Below are positions 18,562 to 26,864 of a DNA stretch of 64,000 nt, one piece after another. The position numbers were made by a program, and so were the translations under genes. Origin of the DNA: CBDVBZ01 sp965372355 (GTDB lineage: Bacteria; Krumholzibacteriota; Krumholzibacteriia; WVZY01); NCBI GenBank assembly GCA_965372355.1, contig CBDVBZ010000001.1:60836-124835 (forward strand), written 5' to 3'. Every line of letters starts with the position of its first letter. The first letter of the stretch is position 1. The notes below the pieces were generated by a model. The model saw only the letters and a list, made by a program, of their open reading frames with translations, was not told where the DNA came from and made no database searches.

Positions 18562-19353
18562 ATGAGAAAGCCAGCCTTCCTATACAGGTTGCAGACCCTC
18601 TTATCCCCGCCACCCCGATTGCCCCGCGAAAGCGGATCCCTTGAAGAACTTCAATCGGCGATCGGTTACATCTTTCGGGACCAGGGGCTCCTCATCCGCG
18701 CGCTGCGTCACCGGTCGTACGCGATGAATGACAAGGAACAACTCACTGCCGAGTCCTCGAACGAGAGGCTCGAGTTTCTCGGCGATGCGGTCCTATCCCT
18801 CGTTGTCAACCACCATCTGTATCGAACGTTCCCGCAAAGGAGAGAGGGTGCGCTCACAAAGATGAAGTCCGTGATCGTGAGCAAGCCGATACTCTCTCAC
18901 TATGCGAAGCGCAACCGCGTTGGATCCTTTGTGTTGCTCAGCGAGAACGCACAGAAGTCGAGGGTCGGCGAAGCAGAGAGCGTTCTTGCCGATACGCTGG
19001 AGGCCATTTTTGGCGCGGTGTTCCTCGACGGTGGCTTCGAGGCGGCCAGCGCTTGTATCAGGAGATTGTTGCTTGCCGATATCGAAGACGTGTTCGACAA
19101 CGAGGACAACGTCAACTACAAGAGTCTTCTCCAGGAGTATATACAGGCCCTGCACAAGGTGCCACCGCGGTACGTCGTACGTGCAACCTCCGGCCCGCAG
19201 CACGATAAGGAGTTCGCCGTCGAAGTCCTGGTGCACGGCAAGGCGCTGGCGTCCGGTGCAGGCAAGACGAAGAAGCATGCGGAACAAGAGGCCGCAAAAG
19301 AGGCCTATAAGAAACTCCTCAATACCGACGCCATAGGCAACGAGCACGTGTAG
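18562..19353 (+). CDS. rnc: Ribonuclease III
   Basis: Cleaves double-stranded RNA in rRNA and mRNA processing. The signature ERLEFLGDAVLSLVV is near residue 70; the second acidic site lies in DTLEAIFGAVFLDGG. A C-terminal double-stranded RNA binding domain (about 185-257) has GKTKKHAEQEAAKEAY. Length 263 is slightly long because of about 30 extra N-terminal residues. acpP-fabF-rnc is a frequent gene order. Confidence 0.95.
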   Translation: MRKPAFLYRLQTLLSPPPRLPRESGSLEELQSAIGYIFRDQGLLIRALRHRSYAMNDKEQLTAESSNERLEFLGDAVLSLVVNHHLYRTFPQRREGALTKMKSVIVSKPILSHYAKRNRVGSFVLLSENAQKSRVGEAESVLADTLEAIFGAVFLDGGFEAASACIRRLLLADIEDVFDNEDNVNYKSLLQEYIQALHKVPPRYVVRATSGPQHDKEFAVEVLVHGKALASGAGKTKKHAEQEAAKEAYKKLLNTDAIGNEHV

Positions 19354-19381
19354 GGTCGGCCGAGGCACGTTTCCTGCATCT

Positions 19382-19882
19382 ATGGCCTTTATGGGCCGTC
19401 CAGAGATCCAAGTACCTGAATTTCCGTTCGTATACGGGGGGGACGCCGAGTTCCTCTGCCGGGAGTGCCAGCTTCCGTGTCAACTCGATAAGACCAGCGT
19501 CGACTGTGTCCGGCGTTTCTTCCTGCAGGGCTTCATTCAGTGTACCTATTTCGTTCGTGGCTACTGCTTTCTCGTGGAGGAGAAGGGTTGCGTGTTCGAC
19601 AACGGCGGAAAGCACGACCGCTACTGGATGAATCTTCTCAAGCAGTACTTCCACAACGTCCAGGACGTCGAATCGAGGGATCCCGACTTCATCAAACGCG
19701 TCGAGGAACTCAAGTGGCTGATCAACGAGCAAATCGAGAACCGGCAGGTCTCACTGTGCCGGTACCTCGAGGAAATCTACAACCAGATAATGGAATCGGG
19801 CGGTGGGTTGTGTGAGGAAATGATGGACGCGCTCGACGAAGGCTATATCGCCCTTCTGGCGGGAACCACCCGCAAAGACTAG
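19382..19882 (+). CDS. Conserved-looking Cys-rich protein of unknown function
   Basis: Not recognised. 166 residues with no signal peptide or membrane segment. The N-terminal half contains CRECQLPC (about residues 24-31), then three more Cys (CVRRFF, QCTYF, YCFLVEEKGC), suggesting a metal or Fe-S site; the C-terminal half is an acidic helical region with CRYLEEIYNQI. The block YCFLVEEKGC faintly recalls YkgJ-type zinc/iron proteins, but the pattern is not diagnostic. It follows rnc after 28 bases on the same strand, so it may be cotranscribed; no strong ribosome-binding site precedes ATG 19382 (an in-frame ATG follows at 19391). Codon use looks like that of its neighbours. Confidence 0.7.
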   Translation: MAFMGRPEIQVPEFPFVYGGDAEFLCRECQLPCQLDKTSVDCVRRFFLQGFIQCTYFVRGYCFLVEEKGCVFDNGGKHDRYWMNLLKQYFHNVQDVESRDPDFIKRVEELKWLINEQIENRQVSLCRYLEEIYNQIMESGGGLCEEMMDALDEGYIALLAGTTRKD

Positions 19883-19899
19883 AAACGACCACACCAGCA

Positions 19900-21267
19900 C
19901 TAGATTCGGAACGAAACCCCGAAAACGACGCGGTACATTTCGCGTTGGTCGGTCATGGTCGGGATGGTGCGCTTCCCATACAGGTACTCCGCTGAGCCGT
20001 CGAGCGAAAGAGCGTCGGCGATTCTGAGTCCGATGCCACCTGTGATCGAATGGGGCTCGGAGTTTACGAACGCCGGTGTGATCTGCGTGCCCTCGATACG
20101 ATCCGCCTGGAGAAACTCGAGAGGATACGGCGTGTACGCGTAGCCGCCGCGCAAAGAGAGTGCGCCGAGCATCAACTCTGCTCCCGCCCGGAAGTTGACG
20201 ACATCTCTGAATATCGCTCGCAGGTTCTCATCTTTGACGACGCGGCCGTTGACCTCCGTCTCGGCCCAATTCCAGTACTCGGCCTCCAGACTGAGCAGAA
20301 AGCGTTTCGAAACAAAACTGATACCGCCCTCGGCATAAAAGGGGAGTTTGTAGTCGGTATCAATGGCGAAAGCGCCCGTGAAAAACGAGTCGGGGGGCGA
20401 GCTGAAATACAGCGCGTCATCCTGGACGGCGTCGCCACGAAGATTGATCGCCGTCGGCGTACCCAGAGCAAGCCCGACGGTCAGGTACTTCGCGGTCTGG
20501 TAGGTGATGCCGAAGACGGCGCCGATGCCGTTGACATCGACGCGTGCGTCGTCCACGAGAGTCTCTCTCTCGAGATCGCGCGGCGTGGGTGGTGGTGGCG
20601 GTACAAACTCATACGTGAACTGGGTTAGCGCGTTGACACGTCCATACAGGAAAAACAGGTTGGCGCCCACCGACAGCCTGGGTGACACGTCCCACGCACC
20701 CCCGAAGTTATAGCTGTAGATCGAACCGCTTTGCTGGAGCAGATAGTCATCGTCTGTCGCCGTGTCGGAGTTGAAGCCCCTGTTCAGGATGTCGATATCG
20801 CCGGAGTAGGTGCGGTACACCCCGGCGGCCAGAACGAGGCGGCCTCGAACCGTCGGTACGGGAAAGGCGAAAACGAGGTTGTCGAGCTTTGTGGCCGACG
20901 GCTGGGTTTCGCCCGGTGTACCATAGAACGTGTTCTTCAGAGCCCATTCCTGCCGCCCAAACCCCAGATGGAATTCGGGTTTGGCGACGCCCACGAGCCC
21001 CGCCGGGTTGTAGAACAACGCGTGGGCGTCAACGCCCAGGCCGGCATACGCCCCGGCAAGTGCCGTGGGGCGAGCGCCTGCGGTCAGCCGCTGGGTAAAG
21101 CCCAGATCCTCGATCGTAACCGTGTCATTGATGTCCTGGGAACGCGCCACCGAGGGCGCGAGAAGGGCGGCAATGACGCATCCGTATCGGACCCAGCGGG
21201 TCACTCCGCGTCCGGTCTTGTGCGGCCGGCCGGGGCTTGACGGTGTGGTTCTTGCATGGTTATTCAT
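19900..21267 (-). CDS. Outer-membrane beta-barrel protein, FadL/OMPP1- or PorV-like
   Basis: About 455 residues with an N-terminal export signal (hydrophobic stretch GCVIAALLAPSVARSQ, cleavage after about residue 46) and many alternating beta strands ending in VVFGVSFRI, a C-terminal aromatic/hydrophobic pattern typical of barrels. The segment GARPTALAGAYAGLGVDAHA with LFYNPAGL resembles the FadL/TodX and PorV families, which move hydrophobic compounds or help secretion. Substrate unknown. The ATG at 21267 is preferred to an upstream start at 21381, which would add 38 residues before the signal peptide. It converges with the Cys-rich gene, 17 bases between stops. Confidence 0.75.
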   Translation of the reverse strand: MNNHARTTPSSPGRPHKTGRGVTRWVRYGCVIAALLAPSVARSQDINDTVTIEDLGFTQRLTAGARPTALAGAYAGLGVDAHALFYNPAGLVGVAKPEFHLGFGRQEWALKNTFYGTPGETQPSATKLDNLVFAFPVPTVRGRLVLAAGVYRTYSGDIDILNRGFNSDTATDDDYLLQQSGSIYSYNFGGAWDVSPRLSVGANLFFLYGRVNALTQFTYEFVPPPPPTPRDLERETLVDDARVDVNGIGAVFGITYQTAKYLTVGLALGTPTAINLRGDAVQDDALYFSSPPDSFFTGAFAIDTDYKLPFYAEGGISFVSKRFLLSLEAEYWNWAETEVNGRVVKDENLRAIFRDVVNFRAGAELMLGALSLRGGYAYTPYPLEFLQADRIEGTQITPAFVNSEPHSITGGIGLRIADALSLDGSAEYLYGKRTIPTMTDQREMYRVVFGVSFRI

Positions 21268-21490
21268 CGGCTTACGCTTTCCGGTATCGAGTGAACCGAC
21301 TGTGACGGGGATCGCAACTCCACACGGATCAGTTGTTGACCAAACGGTCCATTCTGCGTTAGTTGGAGTTGGGGCAAGCACAGTCTAAGGGGGAGGTGCT
21401 GTCGGGCTCGCCTACGGAATACACGAGAGTCGCTGTCCGATCCGGACGATAACGTCCTTTGCTTACAAAGATATATCATAATATACTGGA

Positions 21491-23299
21491 ATGAAAGCAG
21501 AATCTATCACGCGGGTTGCCCCGTATTGGGGCACCGCAGGGTTGGAGGATATGCAGTTATCGAATAGACATTTGTTGCGCAGGTTGCCACATCTGATTGT
21601 CCTGGCCGCGGCCATTATGGTCGCCGCGGGGGTCTGTCTTGCGCAGACCGTTGGAGAGCCGGATGACCGGACGGGCGACGACAACGCGCTATCGGCGTAC
21701 ACGATGGGGGTGTTTCTGCTGGAGAGCGGGCAGCCTCGTAAGGCCGTTCCGCATCTCGAGAAGGCGTGGCGGGCCAGCCGCGAAGAGGGGATCGGCAACA
21801 AGCTTTGTGAGGCTTACTTCCGGACCGGCGATCTGAAATCATGCGAAGAGATCATCGACGCGTTGCTCGAAATGAACGAGCGCAACGATGTCGCGCTTCT
21901 TCTCAGGGTGAGAATCAACTATTTCCAGGGTCGAGAAGAGAAGGCGCTGGAAGATCTGCAGCTGCTGCGAAGCTCTTCCGACCCTTCGTTCGAGGTCGAG
22001 CGTCTCATGGCCCGCATCCAGTTGGAACTCGGCCGCTATGAAGAAGCGCTCGTGTCGTACGAGAAGGCGGCTCGCCTCGACCCCAGCTATCCGGTCATCC
22101 ACTACCGACTCGGTATCCTCTTGCGACGGTTCGATCGCATGGAGGAAGCGGAGAAGGCGTTCAGAACTGCCATAGAGCTACAGCCGCTCTTCTCCGAAGC
22201 TGTGATGGAACTGGCAGAATTGCTGGTGGCGGACGAGCGGTATGACGATGCCGAGACGGCGCTTCGCGCGCTGATCGATGAGGGCGATGATTCCTACAAC
22301 TCGTTGATGGTGCTGGTGAACATGTACGCCGACCGGGGCGAGTTTGAGGAGGCCACCCAACTCCTCGAGAATCGAAAGCAAAGCGGTCGGTTGCCGCGAG
22401 AGGGAGTTCTCCTGCTCGGAAGGCTCTATTACGAGAACGAGGATTTTGATTCCGCTCTGCGGTTGTTCAAGCCCATGTTCAGGCAGGACTCCCGCACACC
22501 GGAACTCGCACGAATCCTTGGCGAACTGTCGCTCAGAGCGGGGCAGACGGATGAGGCGCTTGGCTACTATCGAGACGCCATTGAACTCGATCCCGATGAT
22601 TACCGCAACCATATCGCCCTTTTCTTCGCCTCCTCGGATCGTTTCAACGACGACGGCGTGGATTTGATCCCCCTAACGGACGGCGAAAAAGCGGAGATCC
22701 TCGAGAACGCCGCAGCGGTTGTGAAAGCGGACGACTTCGATGGTCTTTACCTTCTCGGTGCTTGTTACGAAAGCGTGGATCGATACGAACCCGCCCGACG
22801 GTTCTTTGCTCGTGCCGTCGAGGTCCGACCCGATAATGAGCGGGCTCTTCTCAATCTTGCAGGCGCGCTGGAGCGTCTGGGACGTTACGATGAGGCGGAG
22901 CCTTTACTGGTCGGGTTGCACGAGCGCAAACCAGAGGATCCGAGAATCTGCAACTTCTACGGATACCTGCTCGCGTTGATGAACACGAGACTCGATGAAG
23001 CCGAGCAACTCGTTAGAACCGCCTTGAAAAACGATCCAGAGAACGGATACTATGTGGACAGCCTCGGTTGGGTGTATTTCATGCGGGGCGAGTACGAGAA
23101 GGCGGTTGTCGAGCTGGAGAGGGCGTCTCGTCTTGTCGGGGACGATCCCGTCGTCTTGGAACACCTTGGTGACGCCTACCGGTCACTCGAGCGTTTCAGA
23201 GATGCGCTTGCCGCCTACGAGAGATCCCGGAATCTCCAGGGAGAGAACACAGAAATCCTCGACAAGATCGATGCCGCACGTGATCAGCTCGGTAACTGA
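21491..23299 (+). CDS. Exported TPR-repeat protein
   Basis: A 602-residue protein (or 582 if the ATG at 21551 is used, which places MQLSNRHLLRR before the hydrophobic HLIVLAAAIMVAAGVCLA signal segment). Residues about 65-600 are a chain of tetratricopeptide repeats (for example YEEALVSYEKAARLDPSYP and DEALGYYRDAIELDPDDY). Such proteins scaffold envelope complexes; no enzymatic motif is seen. It is directly followed by a lipoprotein gene (stop and start abut), a pair that recurs in related phyla. Divergent from the barrel gene. Confidence 0.85.
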   Translation: MKAESITRVAPYWGTAGLEDMQLSNRHLLRRLPHLIVLAAAIMVAAGVCLAQTVGEPDDRTGDDNALSAYTMGVFLLESGQPRKAVPHLEKAWRASREEGIGNKLCEAYFRTGDLKSCEEIIDALLEMNERNDVALLLRVRINYFQGREEKALEDLQLLRSSSDPSFEVERLMARIQLELGRYEEALVSYEKAARLDPSYPVIHYRLGILLRRFDRMEEAEKAFRTAIELQPLFSEAVMELAELLVADERYDDAETALRALIDEGDDSYNSLMVLVNMYADRGEFEEATQLLENRKQSGRLPREGVLLLGRLYYENEDFDSALRLFKPMFRQDSRTPELARILGELSLRAGQTDEALGYYRDAIELDPDDYRNHIALFFASSDRFNDDGVDLIPLTDGEKAEILENAAAVVKADDFDGLYLLGACYESVDRYEPARRFFARAVEVRPDNERALLNLAGALERLGRYDEAEPLLVGLHERKPEDPRICNFYGYLLALMNTRLDEAEQLVRTALKNDPENGYYVDSLGWVYFMRGEYEKAVVELERASRLVGDDPVVLEHLGDAYRSLERFRDALAAYERSRNLQGENTEILDKIDAARDQLGN

Positions 23300-24049
23300 A
23301 TGATCTCCAATTTACGGGTTTTGCGATCCCCAGTCTTGTTCGCCGTCGGGTTTGCGGTTGTGTTGAGCGTGGGGTGTGCGTCCAGCGGTTTGCGGACGGC
23401 CGTCGATGGCAGCTCTTCCAGGACAGGCGATGCGTGTGCCGTGCTCGACTCATCGTACGGCCATTCGGGTTTTTCGGATCCGTTGACGTTCGTGGGTAAG
23501 GTGACGATCGACGCGAATCAGTATCGGGTGCGCGGTGTCGTGCGTTTCGAGACACAACCACCGAACAACGTCTACCTCGAGTTCAACAGCAGCATGTTGT
23601 TTGGAAATCGGATCGAGGCCTTCTTCTGCTCCGTCGTGGACGACACGCTGCGCATCGTGGATCGGGAGCGAGGGCGCTATTTCGAGGGAGAGGTGGCGGA
23701 GCAGTTCTTGAGGGAACAGCTCTCGATGGACTTCTCTATCCAGCGAACGCTGGCGCTTATCCTCGGAGGACACCCGCCGTGCGGGCAGGTGGACGAGTTG
23801 AATGTGAAGCTGCGGTCGGGGGGCGACGCCCTGACCGGGCGTGCGGACGGACGTCCCTTTCGGGTCGAGTTTCTGCCCGATGGCCGTGTCGATGAGGTTC
23901 TGTGGCCGGTGCCGGATGACCCCACCGTCAAGGACAGGGTGCGCGTGGAGTACGAATGGGGGGACGCCGGATCGGCCGGGCTCAAGAGAATGACGATCCA
24001 TCTCGAAGAGCGTGAGTGGCGCTGTAAGCTGATCGCCACAACCAAGTGA
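23300..24049 (+). CDS. Lipoprotein, LolB/DUF4292-like
   Basis: 249 residues with a signal peptide and lipobox LSVGC (Cys near residue 26). The rest is beta-rich (FVGKVTIDANQYRVRGVVRF, YLEFNSSMLFGN) and resembles DUF4292 lipoproteins with a LolA/LolB-like fold, so a role in lipoprotein or lipid handling at the outer membrane is possible but unproven. Shortly after the lipobox, in a low-complexity linker, the gene carries one copy of a dispersed repeat (23411-23429), read as SSSRTGD. The start abuts the upstream TPR gene. Confidence 0.65.
   Translation: MISNLRVLRSPVLFAVGFAVVLSVGCASSGLRTAVDGSSSRTGDACAVLDSSYGHSGFSDPLTFVGKVTIDANQYRVRGVVRFETQPPNNVYLEFNSSMLFGNRIEAFFCSVVDDTLRIVDRERGRYFEGEVAEQFLREQLSMDFSIQRTLALILGGHPPCGQVDELNVKLRSGGDALTGRADGRPFRVEFLPDGRVDEVLWPVPDDPTVKDRVRVEYEWGDAGSAGLKRMTIHLEEREWRCKLIATTK
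23411..23429 (+). repeat. Dispersed repeat, copy 1 (inside a lipoprotein gene)
   Basis: AGCTCTTCCAGGACAGGCG, matching the family consensus GCYCTTCCAGGACAGGCG. It lies in the non-conserved linker of the lipoprotein at 23300, read in frame as SSSRTG. Confidence 0.75.
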
Positions 24050-24129
24050 CAGAACACGGGTTATGGTGGATGGTCTTCAGCGGACGCGGTGCGGGCCCCG
24101 TGGATAAACCGGCTGATGGACGGCACCTG

Positions 24130-24158
24130 GGAACCTTTTCCCCAGTAATCAAGTATAA
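24130..24158 (+). promoter_or_regulatory. Possible ECF-type promoter before the sigma factor gene
   Basis: GGAACC at 24130-24135, 17 bases, then GTATAA at 24153-24158, about 22 bases before the sigma factor start. GGAAC is the usual ECF -35 core, so autoregulation is possible, but the -10 is not typical. Tentative. Confidence 0.25.
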
Positions 24159-24179
24159 GCCAACGAGGAAAGGAAACAC

Positions 24180-24809
24180 GTGTACGCCGATTCCTTCAAA
24201 GAGCGCTCGAAGCTGAAGGAGCTTAGCGACGAGGAGTTGATTCTACAGGTCCAGAAGGGCAACAACGTAGGTTTCGATATTCTTGTGGATCGCTTCAAGG
24301 TTCGGTTGTTCAACTTCCTCTACCGGATGGTCGGTGATCCTGATGAGGCCGAGGAGATCGCGCAGGAGACTTTCGTCAGGGCGTTTATCCACGCAGACAA
24401 GTACAAGACCATCGCGAAGTTCTCGACGTGGCTCTATACGATTGGGACCAATCTCGTGCGAAACCGGATGCGCTCCAAGAAACGGGCACCCCAAATCTTC
24501 TCACTCTGGCATCGTCACTCCGACGGCGATTCGGACGAGAAGCAGATTGATGTCGTTGACACGGCCCGCCAGCCGGATACGCAATTCAACGACAAGGAAC
24601 TGGGGAGCATCATCAACGATGCGATAGGCAAGATACCGGAGAAATACAGAACGAGTTTTGTTTTGAGAGAAATAAACCAGCTATCTTACGAAGAGATTGC
24701 AGCGACCACCGGGTTGAAACTCGGTACCGTGCGGTCGAGAATAAATCGTGCAAGAAACTGTTTTAGACAGTTGGTAGAGCCCCTTTTGGAGAAGGGTACT
24801 GACTTCTAG
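24180..24809 (+). CDS. ECF RNA polymerase sigma factor (RpoE-like)
   Basis: 209 residues with sigma region 2 (FNFLYRMVGDPDEAEEIAQE, about residues 44-63, then FSTWLYTIGTNLVRNRMR) and region 4 (YRTSFVLREINQLSYEEIAA and GTVRSRINRAR). No region 1 or 3, as expected for ECF factors. Start is GTG 24180 after GAGGAAAGGAAA. The next gene, 12 bases on, is a membrane anti-sigma factor, so activity is probably released by an envelope signal. Its regulon is not known. Confidence 0.92.
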   Translation: MYADSFKERSKLKELSDEELILQVQKGNNVGFDILVDRFKVRLFNFLYRMVGDPDEAEEIAQETFVRAFIHADKYKTIAKFSTWLYTIGTNLVRNRMRSKKRAPQIFSLWHRHSDGDSDEKQIDVVDTARQPDTQFNDKELGSIINDAIGKIPEKYRTSFVLREINQLSYEEIAATTGLKLGTVRSRINRARNCFRQLVEPLLEKGTDF

Positions 24810-24821
24810 GAGGAAGCATCA

Positions 24822-25532
24822 ATGAAGTGCCGTCGCGCAAAAACCCTGATATACGACTTTATCGACGGTATGATCGGCGATCAGGATCGCGTCGCGTTGG
24901 AGACGCATCTCACCGAATGCAAATCCTGCGAGAGTATGGCGACCAGCCTGTCGAAGAGCCTGGATCTGTTGCACTCGGTTCCTCAGGTTCAACCGAGTGA
25001 CAATTTTAACTGGAAGGTACGCCTGGGAATCACGCAAGCAAGGAACGCAATGACGTCCGACACCGCAACCGAACGTACGTGGATGAGATCGTGGAACATC
25101 AGGTTCGCGTTCAGCGCCATCTCAACGTTTGTGGTCGTCGCCACGTCGGGCTACTTCCTTTTGCGATCGAGTATCGTCCCCGGCGATGAGCTGAGCGTGT
25201 CGAGTCCCACGACGACCGCCAAGAAGATAACGCAACCGCTGGTGCAAAACCCGCCCGCCGGAGGGAACACCGGTCCGAGGACGTTCTACGACAATATGGT
25301 GAGCCCGGGATCTCCGATCGTGACCGAGCCGGTGGCCACGAGCAACGGACGTTCGAAGGGCAGCGCCAGTCTCCTGATTGACGACGTGCCTCTCAATACC
25401 GATTCGCTGACGAGTCATTTCTTGAGATCGCGGGTCCACGAGGTACGCTCCCAATACCGGATACGCAGGCTCGAGGAGCAGATCAAGGCCCTGCAGGGCG
25501 AGCTCAGTGAGTGCACGGCGGAGGACGAGTAA
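24822..25532 (+). CDS. Membrane anti-sigma factor with zinc-finger domain
   Basis: 236 residues. The N-terminal domain has the ZAS motif HLTECKSCE (Hx3Cx2C, about residues 28-36), which binds the cognate sigma factor. A transmembrane segment lies at about residues 93-113 (AFSAISTFVVVATSGYFLL), leaving a periplasmic tail of about 120 residues that ends in a charged, possibly coiled-coil stretch (RIRRLEEQIKALQGELSE). Pairing with the sigma gene supports the assignment. Confidence 0.88.
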   Translation: MKCRRAKTLIYDFIDGMIGDQDRVALETHLTECKSCESMATSLSKSLDLLHSVPQVQPSDNFNWKVRLGITQARNAMTSDTATERTWMRSWNIRFAFSAISTFVVVATSGYFLLRSSIVPGDELSVSSPTTTAKKITQPLVQNPPAGGNTGPRTFYDNMVSPGSPIVTEPVATSNGRSKGSASLLIDDVPLNTDSLTSHFLRSRVHEVRSQYRIRRLEEQIKALQGELSECTAEDE

Positions 25533-25627
25533 CCCCTCGTCCTCCACGCTGCGGCCCCATCGTTTCTTATCCGGCGAGTCGACGAAACACTTTGCCGCGA
25601 GCATCGGCATCGTCGTATTATTCCAGT

Positions 25628-26647
25628 ATGACACCGAAACAATTCCGCACGTTACTGCTTCTCCTGGTAGCTATGGCATTCTCCGGCATGGGCTGTCTGG
25701 AGACGGACATCCCCCCGGCGGGGTCCTACTCGGAAGTTCTGCTGGTGACGGAGGAAGGGGCAAGGGACCCTTTTGCGCGTCAGCTGGTACCCTATCTGGC
25801 CAAAGAGCTCAATTACTTCGTCAGCACCGATGTCCAGTTCCGGGTCCAGAACATACGGGCCGAGGACGTCGAAGTGGTGCCGTACGCCAAGAACGTGGTC
25901 TTCTGCGGTGCCGCCACGCCCGTCAGCCGTGTCGGACGGCAGATCACATCGCTGCTCGGCGATGCGGGAGTCGGAAGGGTGCAGTCGGGCCAGGCCAATA
26001 TTTTCAAGAAGAAGGACCGGCCTGGGCCGGGTCAGGTAACGTTGATCGTCACCGCCGCCTCCGACGAGCTGTTGCACGAGGTGATCGAGGAGCGGGGAGG
26101 CGATGTCGCCGACGCCCTGGAAGCGAGCTGTCGCGAGCGTCTGCGCAAGTATCTTCTCAAGGACAAGAAGTCTAGTCTCAGCCGCGACTTGCAGCGTGAG
26201 TACGGTTTCATGATCGATATTCCGAGTTTCTACCGGCTCCTCAGTGACGAACCGGATCCACCGGGTATCGAGCTGCTTCGTGATGGTCCGCCGAGATCGT
26301 TGGGTGTTTTCTGGGTTGACTGGGAGTACCCCCCCACGCTCGTAGATCGTGATGCGCTCTTTGACATTCGATCGGACTATGTCTTCGAGCGGTACGATGG
26401 TGACGAGATGGACCGGGGTCGTGTATCGTACACGATCGACCGGCTCGCTGACATGTACGCCGTCAGAATGGAGGGGTACTGGAGCAACTCCAAATCGGTC
26501 GCCGGTGGCTACTACAAAACGTATTTCGTGTTCGAGGAGGCGGAGAGGCTTCTTTGGGTGATCGACCTCCTGGTCTATGCGCCGGGATTGCCCAAGCACC
26601 CGCATTTTCGGGAGCTGCTGGCCATCGCAGAGACGTTTCGATACTAA
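25628..26647 (+). CDS. DUF4837-like lipoprotein
   Basis: About 339 residues starting at ATG 25628; an upstream open frame from 25511 overlaps the previous gene and is not used. Signal peptide LLLLLVAMAFSGMGC with lipobox Cys near residue 23. The body begins SYSEVLLVTEEGARDPFA and has FYRLLSDEPD and YKTYFVFEEAERLLWVIDLLVYAPG near the C-terminus, a layout like DUF4837 lipoproteins known mainly from Bacteroidetes. Function unknown. Follows the sigma/anti-sigma pair and may belong to the same stress-linked group. Confidence 0.65.
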   Translation: MTPKQFRTLLLLLVAMAFSGMGCLETDIPPAGSYSEVLLVTEEGARDPFARQLVPYLAKELNYFVSTDVQFRVQNIRAEDVEVVPYAKNVVFCGAATPVSRVGRQITSLLGDAGVGRVQSGQANIFKKKDRPGPGQVTLIVTAASDELLHEVIEERGGDVADALEASCRERLRKYLLKDKKSSLSRDLQREYGFMIDIPSFYRLLSDEPDPPGIELLRDGPPRSLGVFWVDWEYPPTLVDRDALFDIRSDYVFERYDGDEMDRGRVSYTIDRLADMYAVRMEGYWSNSKSVAGGYYKTYFVFEEAERLLWVIDLLVYAPGLPKHPHFRELLAIAETFRY

Positions 26648-26864
26648 CCGCGTGGCACGATGCTGCCCCGGCCGGTTGGCACAAGAAGTGCATAGAGGTT
26701 AGCGGGCCAGGGGTCCGCCCGTCCTGGGGTCGTGAGTGGTGGCCGGGTGTAATTTGTTTTTTGATAAAAAGATACGGAGTGGAGTGGCCGCGTGCGCCCA
26801 CGACGGCGGGTTTGCATGGTGGCCGTAATGTGGGTTGACACGGGCCATTGCGTTCGGACCATCG

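Noticed and set aside
26648..26864. tRNA or small RNA in the gap before the TPR gene
   Set aside because: No cloverleaf, no terminator and no conserved structure could be seen; nothing is supported in this 217-bp gap.
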